Shown: positions 11,641 to 21,660, numbered from the stretch's first letter. The stretch is DNA of 64,000 bases from Tetracentron sinense (GCA_015143295.1 CM026559.1:19544826-19608825); one strand, 5' to 3'. Notes: generated by a model not told the origin, from the letters alone. Numbers and translations: made by a program.

Positions 11641-12497
11641 CTCCATATACATGTGTGCTCTTGCATAGCTATTGTGAAACATAATGACATATACGATTTG
11701 AGAAGTAAGATATAGCATTTCCATTCTTATCACATTCACAAGAGAATTTAAACAAGCATATGGAAATATGATAACAAAAGCCATTTTTTTGGGAACTACA
11801 TGATTCATGCTTCTCGAACTTCATTCAATTCAAGGTATTTTCATTCATGCATTTTACCAAGGAAGTGGTGTCCTACATTTCTTTTAGTCCTTTAAACTCA
11901 TAATTTCTTTCTCAAGCATTTCATCAAGCATCAAATATGTATTTATTATGTGTACAATACCCTTCCACCATTTCCATCATTCAACACATCACAACATGGC
12001 ATCCCATCGCCTCATTCCCTTCCTCCATCCATACATTCCACCATTTATTCATTTTATCTTGTTTATGTTTTAGGGATTTAGCATATTTCCACACAAGGGG
12101 CCAAATGGGAAGATACAACACACTATAATCACAAGAAACTCTAGGTTATTACCATAGTAGCTAGGAAGGGTGTACTAACCTTGAAAGAAGAAGAGAAAAA
12201 CCCTTAAAATGCTGAGGGAGATGCTGACCTAGCTTGGAGAATGAGCTCCACACGTGCTTGAGGTTGGGTTTGATGAATCCAAGCCCTTTTTGGGATGATC
12301 TTGGGTGTTTAAACACTTGATTCTCCCTCTCCAATGGAAAGGGGCCTCTTGAAACCCTAGGTTCTTCTCCCTCTCCCTCAAATACGTCTAAGTGTAGTGA
12401 ATGGGGACCCAAAAACTCGAGTAAGGCTTATAAAGCTAAAGGGAGCTGGACAAAAGCCCAAAAAGTCCTTAATGAAAATTCTACAAAATGCGATAAA

Positions 12498-12674
12498 CCG
12501 AGCGATCGGTCGCCTACCGAGCGACCGGTGTTCTTGGCCAAGCGATCGATCAAAAACACCCTTTCTGAAAAAATTCACCATACAAAAAAGTTAACTAGTC
12601 GATAGCTACCGATCGATCGATCGCTAATGATGACCGAGCGATCGGTTGTAAACCGATCGATCCCTAGCAATCGG
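12498..12674 (-). repeat. GATCGATC palindrome block (TEK-B shared LTR)
   Basis: Counterpart of 5051-5262, somewhat shorter. It contains CGATCGATCGATCG-type words and is placed at the same point of the LTR. Confidence 0.75.
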
Positions 12675-12896
12675 TATTCTGCAGATTTTTAATCCCTTTT
12701 ACTATTTCGGCCATAACTTTTGACCCATTTGTTGGATTTTGGCGATTCAACTTGCATTGGATTCGTCTTTCGAAAAGGAAATTTCTATCATTTCAGAATC
12801 TTCAATTGCTCCCTTATTTATTAATTAGGCTACATGAAAGACAAATTAGCTACGAAAGTGCAACTCATTAAGTACGAAAAAATACGGGGTGCTACA

Positions 12897-13189
12897 TTCT
12901 CCCCCCCTTACAAAAATTTCATCCTCGAAATTTGGACAATACATGCGTACACAAAACCACAACAAAATACATGAGAGAATGCCAGAGCTTTAAACAAACA
13001 ATTGGGGATATTTTTCCTTTATTTCGGCCTCACGCTTCCAAGTAGCTTCTTCCCTCGAATGATGTTGCCATCTTACAAGGACTAATGGAATGATTATGTT
13101 GCGCAAAACTTGATCTCGCTTGTCCAAGATCTGCACTGGTTGTTCCACTAGAGTGAGGTCTTCCCTAATTTCCATCGGATCAAGCTAGA
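12897..13189 (-). pseudogene. pol: TEK-B unit 2 polypurine tract and Pol C-terminus
   Basis: Begins with the polypurine tract and AATTTCGAGG hairpin, then reads on - the chromodomain end (RWQHHSREEATWKREAEIKE) with its natural stop near 12990. The coding frame is cut by the solo LTR at 13190 and resumes at 15509. Confidence 0.8.
13185..13189. repeat. Target site duplication of the solo LTR, left (CTAGA)
   Basis: CTAGA here and CTCGA at 15509-15513 flank the solo LTR. The uninterrupted TEK-B copy has CTTGA at the same place, so this is a 5-bp duplication with one later change on each side. Confidence 0.7.
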
Positions 13190-13400
13190 TGTAGAGCTCC
13201 GGACTTTTTCACATTTAATGCATGACACTTTCGTTGCCATTTTGCCTTTAAAGAGGTATAATTAATAAATAAGGAAGAAATTGGAAATTCCGAAACGTCA
13301 GAAATGTTCATTTTCGAAGTACGAACCCAAGCAAGTTGAATCGTCAAAATCGGACGAACGAGTCAAAAGTTATGGCCAAAACAGTTTGGACCTGCAGACC

Positions 13401-13590
13401 ACCGATCGCTCGGTCCATGGAGCGATCGATCAGTCCAAAACCGATCGCTCGGAGGCTATCGACTGGTCAAGATTTTTGTATGGGAAAATTTTCCAGAGAG
13501 TGAAATTTTAACCGATCGCTCGGTTATGAAACCGATCGATCGGTAGGCAACCGATCGATCGGTCATTAACACCGATCGATCGATACTCGC
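13401..13590 (+). repeat. GATCGATC palindrome block (solo LTR)
   Basis: Includes several copies of the 14-bp perfect palindrome ACCGATCGATCGGT and near copies. In TEK-A2 this position holds a 25-bp minisatellite instead. Confidence 0.8.
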
Positions 13591-14608
13591 GTTTTTGCAG
13601 AAATTTCAGTAAGGGTATTATGGTCTTTTGGTCGGTTTACTCTTACCTTAAGAGTCTTGCCTGAGCCTTTAGGGGATCATTCGACACTTAGAGAGTTTGA
13701 GAGAATAGGAGAAAGGGGAGAAGGCGATTCCAACCTAGGGCTTGTCTTTGGAAGATGAATCAAAGGGTTTTGAGACCCTAGATTACTTCAAGCTCGGCTC
13801 TTCTCCAAGATCACGGCTCAAATACTCGTGGAGAGCGTTCTCCAAGCTAGGGCAGCAGCTACACGGTTGTTTTGGAAAGGGGTTTCTCCCCTCATTATTC
13901 AAGGTCGGTACTTCTTGCTACCCTCCTAGTTATAGTTCCTCTTTTCCCTTTATTTCCATTTGTTTTCCTTTATTTACACATGTGCTATGAGATGGATGGT
14001 TGTGAATGGTGAATCGAGATGGAATGGGCGATTGGATGCCAATGGTTGTGTTGTGATGATTAAAATGGGGAGGGCATTGTTCCAATAATAAACATACATG
14101 TATGATTTGAGGAAAATCCATCTAGAAAAGCATGATGTAGGGTAAATCAATAATGAACACACCATGTTTGATGAAATGCCAAGATGAATGAAAAGAATAA
14201 TAAATAAAGAAAATGCATGCTTAAACATTTATGGAAATTGCTAAGGTTATGATAGTGTGTTTTCGCGCTTTCCCTAAATTGTTTAATTTATTACTTGTAT
14301 ATATGGTAATGTGCGATGTATTGTGAATTCCCCAAAATGTCATATTTAATTTCCATCGCAAGTGTGTACACGATTACACGAGCACGGCATGAAACGACGT
14401 GATTTACCGATGTTTCCAAGGACGAGATGTAGAGGTGGGGCATATCCTACGATATGTTCCACTTCGCTTTTGGCAAGGACAAGATGATCATGCATTGCAT
14501 AGGGAAGGGTCTCTCATCCCATCGCATTACACGCATGGCATGGCATGGCATTACACGCATGGCATAGCATCTCATGACACTCAAGGCATGGCATGACACG
14601 CATGGATG

Positions 14609-14747
14609 CTAGTTGCGACGGGCTATGAACGGCAACTAGGCATACACATTTCGCATGGATGCTAGTTGCGACGGACTATGAACGGCAACTAGGCATATCA
14701 TTCAGCATATAGGATACTAGTTGCGATGGGCTATGAACGGCAACTAG
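14609..14747 (+). repeat. Three hairpin units with CTAGTTGC/GCAACTAG arms (solo LTR)
   Basis: Three tandem units of about 54 bp, each with perfect 8-bp arms CTAGTTGC and GCAACTAG around a 15-bp loop (14609-14639, 14662-14691, 14717-14747). They lie upstream of the conserved hairpin, where other LTRs carry different arrays. Confidence 0.85.
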
Positions 14748-15085
14748 GCATGTGAACATGTTTAAATTCCGAATAAGCAAGCATGATACACGCATGACAT
14801 GGCACGCATGATACAAGCATGACAAGCATGACACGGTAAATAAGTTCCCAATAACGCGAAGGGTATTTTAAGTCAAGTCAAGTGCATGGTGTTTTTCAAG
14901 GATTTTATCGGCTTTTCATGAACTGCAAGCATGATTATGAATTTCCTTATTTCTTTGTATGATATTAACTGTTCTTGATTCATATATATCTATATTGTTT
15001 CATGGGTATGCATTGCTATCTCTTGCAATAACTGTTGGTTAGTATTTAGTACCCGCTGAGTATTCCATGCTCAGCCGTACTTCTT

Positions 15086-15205
15086 ATGTCGGCAGGTTCT
15101 GAGGGAGCTGCTGCTCCATTTGATGTTTGTGCTCCTGGTCCATGGGTGGAGGAGGAGTACATCGAGGAGCCTTTGGAGGAACCTCCCGTAGAGGGTTATC
15201 AGTAG
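15086..15205 (+). CDS. LTR small acidic ORF (solo LTR copy)
   Basis: 39 codons, ATG to TAG, reading MSAG, then an Ala stretch, PFDVCAPGPW, and an acidic Glu/Pro-rich tail ending in Gly-Tyr-Gln. Start, stop and motif match homologues in TEK-A1, and the core matches TEK-B and TEK-C. It starts 10 bp after a conserved 6-bp-stem hairpin (15055-15075). There is no signal peptide or membrane segment, and I do not recognise the product. Codon differences from TEK-C in the motif are largely synonymous or conservative, which suggests selection on the peptide. Confidence 0.55.
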   Translation: MSAGSEGAAAPFDVCAPGPWVEEEYIEEPLEEPPVEGYQ

Positions 15206-15508
15206 GTGGTGTTAGATTCTAAGTGGATTAGCTGTGGGTGAGCATGAGTGGTTATATCCATGTATTTTGGCGGGCATGTCCGCACTTTCTTTGTTTTGAT
15301 TTCTTTGTATTAAAACTTGGACCATGTGTATATACTTAGAGGTTTGTTAGACTTCCGCTGTGTCTTATAGTTATGCTTCCGCTGTTATCCTCTATTGTAT
15401 ATGCTCTATGGGTATTTTTGCAGGTGGTTTGTCAAGCAAGTCATCTAAGTCATGATTTAGTCGTCCACGATTCACTCTAACTCCTAGGGTGGGTTTTGGG
15501 TCGCGACA

Positions 15509-15732
15509 CTCGATGACGTGGGATGGGTCCGGGATATATTTTCGGAACATAGAAACATGAAATACATTGTGGTCCACCGCCATGTGAGTGGGTAAGGCAA
15601 CCCGGTAAGCTACCTCACCGACTCTAGTGATGATCTCGAATGGGCCCACGTACCTCGGACTAAGCTTGCCTCATTTTCCAAATCTCATAACACTCTTGGT
15701 CGGTGAAATTTTGATACAAACCAAGTCGTCAA
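15509..15732 (-). pseudogene. pol: TEK-B unit 2 Pol fragment, ends at SIR1 junction
   Basis: Continues the integrase C-terminal region (FEIITRVGEVAYRVALP, HNVFHVSM) interrupted by the solo LTR. Similarity to TEK-B unit 1 stops at about 15732, and the next bases belong to the SIR1 RT, so this is a truncation breakpoint. Confidence 0.75.
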
Positions 15733-16597
15733 TTTCTTCTTCTTGGTTGTATCATTGAGCTACTAATCTAGCTTTATTTTTAACAATATTTCCTGCTTCA
15801 TCCCTTTTATTTTTAAAAATCCAATTAGTACCAATTATATATTTGCTTTTAGGTCTAGGTACTAAATTTCGTACTTGATTTCTTTCAAATTAATTTAATT
15901 CTTCTTGCTTGGCAATTCCCCATGATTTATCATTAATTACTTCAATATCATTCGTAGGTTCAATTTGAGAGAGAAAAGCAAGGTTATTACAAATATTTCT
16001 TCTTGTTCTTAGACCTTGTTCCATGTTACCAAGAATTTGTTCTTTAGGATGATCTTTTATTAATCTCCATGCCTTAGGAAAATGAATTTCATTTTCTTCT
16101 TCATTTTCACCTAAGTTTTCATCTTCTAAGTTAATAACATTGTCTTGGTTGGCATTATCTTCTTTATTGATTTCCAAGTTTGCAACATTTTTAGATAGTT
16201 TTTCAACTTTGTTAATTTTTTCATCATCATTAAGAATTTTAGTTTTAAAAGGATTTGATTCATCAAAAATAACATGTATAGATTCTTCAACAATGAGTGA
16301 GGTTTTATTAAACACCCTATAAGCTTTCCTATTAGTAGAGTAACAAAGAAAAATTCCTTCACTTGATTTTGGTTCAAATTTCTTTAAGTTTGGTTTACTA
16401 TTAAAAATAAAACATTTGCAATCAAATACTTTGAAGTAACCAGTATTGGGTGATCTACCATATCAAAGTTCATAAGGAGTTTTGTTTAATTTATTTCTAA
16501 TAATCACTCTATTAATTACATAACAAGAAGTATTAATGGCTTCAGCCCAAAAATAGTAAGGTAAATTATGTTCATTTAACATAGTCCTACCAATTTC
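15733..16597 (-). pseudogene. pol: SIR1 integrase C-terminus and start of RT
   Basis: On - it continues from the integrase core through the acidic linker (frame open at 15890-16315) to the first RT motif, with KNKARLVAQ followed by a stop, then QEE at the junction. Everything after that (the rest of RT, including the YVDD box, and RNase H) is absent. A stop also follows the integrase core near 16598. Confidence 0.8.
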
Positions 16598-17249
16598 TTA
16601 CAATGATCTATTCTTTCTTTCAACTACTCCATTTTGTTGAGAAGTTCTAGAGGCGGAAAAATTATGGTTAAAACCATTTTCTTCACAAAATAATTCAAGC
16701 TCTTTATTCTTGAATTCTCCACCTCTATCACTTCTTATAGAATTAATAGAGTAATATTTTTCATTTTGCACTCTTTTACAGAATTTTTCAAATGAAACAT
16801 ACACTTCACTTTTATGAAATAGAAATAGCACCCAAGTGAATCTAGAGTAGTCATCTACAATAACAAAGACATAGAATTTTTTGACTAAACTAGCAACATC
16901 ATTAGGCCCAAATAAATCCATATGTAATAATTCTAATGGCCTAGAAGTAGATCTTACAAGTTTCTTTTTGAAGGAAGATTTTATTTGTTTTCCTAGTTGG
17001 CAAGCATCACACACTGTCTTTTAAAAACTTTATTTTTGGTAAGCCTTTAACAAGTTCTTTTCTAGATAATTTAGATAATAAGTGCATACTTGCATGGCCT
17101 AACCTCCTATGCCACAACCAACTAGTTGCATTAATAGCTGAAAAACACATTAGGTTTTGAGAGATTAGTTCATCAAAATCAATTGTATGAATATTTTCAT
17201 ATCTATAAGCTATGAACATGATATTAATGTTATCTTTATCCTTAATGAC
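16598..17249 (-). pseudogene. pol: SIR1 integrase core
   Basis: Shows the pre-integrase zinc-binding segment (RRLGHASMHLLSKLSRKELV ... CDACQLGKQ) and the DDE core: Asp in HMDLFGP, Asp in SDRGGEF and Glu in VVERKNRSL. This enzyme would insert the cDNA in the nucleus. A stop in place of a residue at about 17250 and a frame break near 17010 separate it from protease, and a stop follows the core. Confidence 0.85.
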
Positions 17250-18596
17250 TCAAACATTTGATTTAAATGAAACATTTAGACCTTTGTCACACAATTGACT
17301 AATACTAATTAAGTTATGTTTAAGACCTTCAACAAGTAAGACATTCTCAATAAAAGTGGTAGAGTTCTTACCAACACTACCTATGCCGATGACCTTTCCT
17401 TTTGCGTTGTCGCCAAAGGTCACATGTCCTCCATCCTTTAGAGAGATTGAGATGAATAACTCTTTGTTCCCTGACATGTGCCTTGAGCATCCACTATCCA
17501 AGAACCATCTTGTCTTGTAGGAGTTAGATTTCAAACAAACCTCTTCATCTTCAAGAGCCATGAGACAAAGGTTGGTGACTTCTTCCTCACTTGAATTTTC
17601 ATCCGACCCACTTCCTTCAGAGTCGTCCCAAGTAGCCTTCATAGCTATTTTCTTGAATCTTTGGCATTTCTTTAGTAGAGAAAAGTTGGTCTTGTTGTGT
17701 CCTGGCTTCTTACACTCATAGCAAATGATTTGCTCATTTTTGCTTGATTCTCCTTTAGCTATCTCCTTGGAGAATTCTATTTTGTATGGCATTTTCTTGA
17801 AGTTTTTCTTGTGCTTTAAGAACTTCTTGAACTTCCTTGCCATTAGAGCAATTTCATCATCTTCATGACTCTCTTCTTCCTCACTTTCTTGAGTGGTCAT
17901 CAAGGCAAGTCCCTTCTTCGCTTTTGGTTCATCTTCTTGATCCTTCATAATGACCTCGTGTGTCATGAGAGATCCAAGAAGCTCATTCATTGGAAGCTTG
18001 GTCAAATCCCTAGCTTCTTGAATGACGGTGACTTTGGGACCCCAACTTTTTGGGAGTGAACGAAGGAATTTTCTAACATTCCTTGCATTGGAGTATACCT
18101 TACCAAGAGAATTTAGTCCATTCAAAATATTAGTAAAGCAAGTAAACATGTCTCCTATAGATTCATCATTTTCCATTTCAAAAAGTTCATACTTATGAAC
18201 TAACATACTTATTTTTTCTTCTTTAACTTGATTTGTTCCTTCATATGTGACTTGGAGTTTGTCCCATATTTCCTTGGCCGAATCACAACCGGAGATTCTA
18301 TTAAACTCTTGTGAACTTAAGGCACAATACAAATTGCTAATGGCCTTAGTATTTGTTTGGATGAGTTTAATATCCGCTTTATTCCATTCATCTTCAGTTT
18401 TAAGAATTCTAATACCATCAACTACTTTATGAGGTAGGTGATGTCCTTTGACAATGACTTTCCAGCAGTCATAGTGAAGAGCTTGGAGATAAACCATTAT
18501 CCTGGTTTTCCAATAGTTCTAGTTTTCTCCATTGAACAATGGAGGTCGGGTGGACGATTGGCCCTCTCCTAAGGTAGTAGCAAATATGTTTGTCAT
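17250..18596 (-). pseudogene. gag: SIR1 Gag and protease
   Basis: The likely start is the ATG at 18594-18596 (Met-Thr-Asn). One TAG about 30 codons later (a Tyr position by context) breaks the N-terminus, after which 415 codons are open. Gag core motifs (EFNRISGCDSAKEIWDKLQ, LNGLNSLGKVYSN) are followed by a Lys-rich region and a zinc knuckle CYECKKPGHNKTNF, in which the fourth ligand Cys is replaced by Phe. The protease active site WFLDSGCSRHMSG follows. The frame ends at a stop at 17250 that replaces a residue, since homology continues in frame. This is the best-preserved part of SIR1. Confidence 0.88.
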
Positions 18597-18642
18597 AGGA
18601 GATCTTTAACTCAAGATGTTTACATCTAAAATAGAGCACTTA

Positions 18643-18654
18643 GCTCTTATACCA
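18643..18654 (-). other. SIR1 primer binding site, tRNA-iMet
   Basis: TGGTATAAGAGC on -, two bases after the LTR end. One mismatch to the usual TGGTATCAGAGC. Confidence 0.85.
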
Positions 18655-18656
18655 AT

Positions 18657-20050
18657 TGATGCCCAGATAATGGACCCTAGAAGGGGGGGTAAATAGGGTT
18701 TATGGCAAATAAAAAATGTCCTTATGATTTTAGTGGAAATAAAAATTTATCACAGTAACTACCAAGTAAAATCAGAGAAAATAAATACAGAGAGAGGTAA
18801 AGATACCAGACACCAAATATGTTATCGGGGTTCAGCAACTTGCCTACGTCCCCGCCTTTAAGCTTTCCCGCTTCAAGGATTTTCATACGATTCACTAATT
18901 GTACTCTTCTTTTTTGGCAGAGAGCAAGCATTACAATCCTTTTCTAGGCTTAGGAAAAAATCTACAATCCTTATGATAGGATCAGGAATAACCTTTTCAA
19001 GAGAGACTCTCTCTTGGATACACGAGAACTCTCTTCTCAAAGTAGTGCAAGAATCCCTGATTCCTTACTTCCAAAAAATTACAGAAATTTATTGGATATT
19101 TAATCCGAATTGAAGGCTCCTAATTTGAGCTAGATAATAATTGAATACAAGGCTGACAATCTCTCAAGATGGATTGGAATTGAATGCTCAATGAGTGAGG
19201 GATTAGGTTTCAAGATATTCAATGCAAAAACAGAGTATTGATTGCTAGAAGTTGGTGAGGGATGAATGATCAATAGAACAATGTAATAATCTCTAGAATT
19301 CTCTATTTTGATAATAAATCAACTTTATTTATAGTTGAGCAATCGATATGGCTGTTAGGGGTAGCATTGAATGCGAGATAGCCGTTATAGGTTTTTCCCG
19401 CAGGCACTCGTCGGCGAGTGAGAGTAACTTGGGTTTGAGTTATCGATGATTGGAGACAGAAGCAATTGTTTCATTTTCCTGTCACCCACTCGTCGACGAG
19501 TCCCTTGTACTCATCAATGAGTTCACTGAATTTTTTCAGTAAACTCATCTCAATGAGACCAAAAAGATGGGAAATATGCTAGGACCCTTAGGCAATCAAT
19601 TTAATATTATTTTAATCATTTTTAGGGCCTTAGAATGATGTCCAAATTATACTAGGTCTCCTAGGGTCTATCTAGGTAGTCTTTGAGCAATTTTATTCCA
19701 ATGTCTTGAGAACTTTTACAAGGTCCTAGACACTTCAACTTAGACACTAGTCTTCATAGAGAGATGATCTTCAATCTTGATTTGAGAAGCTCTAGTCTAG
19801 ATGGATCTTCATGAATTATCTTTGAGCTCTTGGGGCTTCTTAGAAGAACTAGCACTTGAACTTTGACCTTGATTACTTTGAATTGATTTAAGCTCTTCAA
19901 TTCTCCATATCTTGAATTTTGATCTGAATGGACTTCTTCTCTGAAATTTCAGATACTCAATGGAACTATTAGTATATCAAGAGTCATTTCATTATTGTGT
20001 CATTAGTGAAACTAGTAAGGGTACATAGAGTTGTAACCTTAAGGCTAACA
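18657..20050 (-). repeat. SIR1 5' LTR
   Basis: 1394 bp. It starts TGTTAGCC at 20050 and ends GGGCATCA at 18657 on -. It matches 28-1429 and is followed on the right by the target duplication. Confidence 0.9.
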
Positions 20051-20055
20051 GTGTT
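20051..20055. repeat. Target site duplication GTGTT, right copy (SIR1)
   Basis: Pairs with 23-27 and marks the SIR1 insertion in the COP1 gag. Confidence 0.9.
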
Positions 20056-20788
20056 AAATTATAACATGAACAATAGTGAAATGTCACTAAGTGAGCTTAT
20101 GAACTCACTTGTGGCTGTAGAAGATTTGATCAAAAAGTCAATAAAGGGTGAAACTTTAATAGTTGATAAACCTGATACCTCCAAGCAATCTAAAAAGTTT
20201 AGAAAAGGGAATAAGGGCCAAGTTAAGTTTAAAGACAATAGGGGTAAGGCAAGAGTTAGCAAAGGTTCTTCAGGTGATACTGGTAAGGAAAACAAAGGCA
20301 AAGGAAAGTGTTTACACTATGGCAAAATAGGCAACTGGAAGAAGAACCATAGGACTTACCTCACAACTCTTAAGAAGGGTGGCGCCAATAATCAAGGTAT
20401 GAGATGCTTTGAAGTATTAATTACTGTTGAGTCAAACTTTCTAGATGGTCCTCCTAACTCATGGTGCGTGGATTCTGGATCCACTGTATATGTTTGTAAT
20501 TGTTTGCAGAAGCTTAAAGTTGGCTCGGGTGCAAATGTTGCAGTGAAATCAATTGGCTTGTTTACTCTTTATTTACCTAATGGAAAGACATTAATTTTAG
20601 AGGATTGCTTTTATGTGTCTTCTGCATATAGAAATTTGATTTCAATATCTAGACTCTTACTGTGTGAATTCTTTATCGTTTTTAATTCAATTGTTGAAAT
20701 TAAGAAAGATAGAATGGTCTTGATAACTGGTAGTCTCATTAATGGTCTTTATTTAATATTCCCTTTGATAAATAATAAGTGTCTGTAA
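20056..20788 (+). pseudogene. gag: COP1 Gag C-terminus and protease
   Basis: The frame continues from bases 1-27 across the SIR1 insertion. It has the MNNSEMSLSELMNSLV Gag segment, a Lys/Gly-rich basic stretch, and a zinc knuckle in which only the first Cys of the CCHC set remains (the others are Tyr, Asn and His: CLHYGKIGNWKKNH). The protease motif WCVDSGSTVYVCN follows. The frame ends at a stop at 20786-20788, before integrase. The loss of the zinc ligands implies no working RNA binding. Confidence 0.82.
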
Positions 20789-20832
20789 AGTGACAATGCC
20801 TCATCATCTAGAATGTCTAGAATGAAGAGACA

Positions 20833-21660
20833 TTGCACAGAGTCTGCTTATCTTTGCATAAGATACTTAGTCATATTAATCTTGATAGGATCAAGAGGTT
20901 GGTAAAAGATGGTCCCCTTGAATTCCTCAAGGAAGAACCACTCCCTACTTGCGAGTCTTGTCTCGAAGGGAAGATGACAAAGAAGCCTTACCCTAAAAAA
21001 GTAGGAAGAGCTGAAGAAAAGTTGAGACTCATACATAGTGATGTATATGGTCCATTTAATATTGTTGCACGATGGCAATACTGGTATTTTGTCACATTTA
21101 CCAATGACTATTCTAGATATAGATATGTCTATTTGATGCAACACAAATCTGATACCGTTGAAAAGTTCAAAAGAATTCAAATTAGAAGTTGTAAATCAAA
21201 CAGACAAATCCATAAAGACACTTCGATCAGATCGAGGTGGTGAATACCTCACCAATGATTTTATAGATTACTTAAAGGATAATGGGATTATCTCGCAATG
21301 GTCAAGTCTTACCTCACCTCAACAAAATGGTATTTTTGAAAGAAGAAATCGGACCTTATTAGATATGGTTGGCTCTATGATGAGTCATGCCAATGTACCT
21401 TCATATCTTTGGGGGTATGCCTTACAAACTGCCATTTACATTCTGAACCAAGTTCCTTCTAAGACTATACCGGTTACACCCTATGAATTGGGGATTGGGC
21501 GAAAACCTAGTTTACAACATTTAAGGTTATGGGGTTGTCATGTGCATGTTCGCAAACTCAAACCCAGTAAGTTGGAATCTAGAACAGAAAAATAGAACTT
21601 TGTAGGGTATCCAAAGGAAACTAAGGGTTTCTATTTCTACTCCAAGGCAAACCAAACAAT
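20833..21660 (+). pseudogene. pol: COP1 integrase
   Basis: The zinc-binding segment (LSHINLDRIKRLVKDGPLEF ... CESCLEGKMTKKPY) is followed by the core with HSDVYGPF, TNDYSRY, SDRGGEY and [12 protein letters not shown], giving the D, D and E positions. A frameshift near 21170 splits the core between two frames, and a stop at about 21594 ends the second. Confidence 0.82.

Larger units (their letters stand above)
10596..12896 (-). repeat. TEK-B shared LTR (5' LTR of unit 1, 3' LTR of unit 2)
   Basis: 2301 bp, same ends as 3114-5484 and clearly the same family. It has a primer site on its left and a polypurine tract with pol sequence on its right, showing that it serves two units. A conserved hairpin is at 10986-11006. 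Confidence 0.9.
13190..15508 (+). mobile_element. Solo LTR of the TEK-A family
   Basis: A 2319-bp LTR (TGTAGAGC...GCGACA) with no internal region, flanked by an imperfect 5-bp duplication and splitting the pol gene of TEK-B unit 2. Solo LTRs arise by recombination between the two LTRs of an element. It keeps the GATCGATC block, the conserved hairpin (15055-15075) and an intact small ORF. Confidence 0.88.
3114..15732 (-). mobile_element. TEK-B, truncated tandem Tekay-type chromovirus inside SIR1
   Basis: The order on + is LTR (3114-5484), internal region (5485-10595), LTR (10596-12896), then the 3' end of a second internal region (12897-15732) that breaks off inside pol. The middle LTR is followed by a polypurine tract and pol C-terminus rather than a target duplication, so this is a tandem element sharing one LTR. 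The second unit lost its remaining pol, gag and outer LTR together with SIR1 RT-RNase H sequence. The left flank is CCAGT with no matching copy on the right. A foreign solo LTR (13190-15508) lies in the second unit. The chromodomain-type C-terminus and Gag pattern place it with Tekay/Del. Confidence 0.85.
28..20050 (-). mobile_element. SIR1, Sirevirus-type Ty1/copia element, interrupted
   Basis: A complete pair of about 1.4-kb LTRs (28-1429 and 18657-20050) encloses gag, protease, integrase and the start of RT on -, followed after a large insertion by a long coding region downstream of pol. That order, the long LTRs and the Gag type fit the Sirevirus (SIRE/Maximus) lineage. Both ends are TG...CA and the whole is flanked by GTGTT. 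The internal region is broken by TEK-B (3114-15732), and most of RT plus RNase H is missing at that junction. It sits in the gag gene of COP1, so it is younger than COP1 and older than TEK-B. Confidence 0.88.

Noticed and set aside
10596..12896. Independent solo LTR between two elements
   Set aside because: It has a primer site on one side and a polypurine tract with pol sequence on the other, and no flanking duplication. It is the shared LTR of a tandem element.
18643..18654. tRNA-Met gene pieces at the TGGTATCAGAGC sites
   Set aside because: Only the 12-base primer complement is present. No tRNA cloverleaf surrounds any of them.
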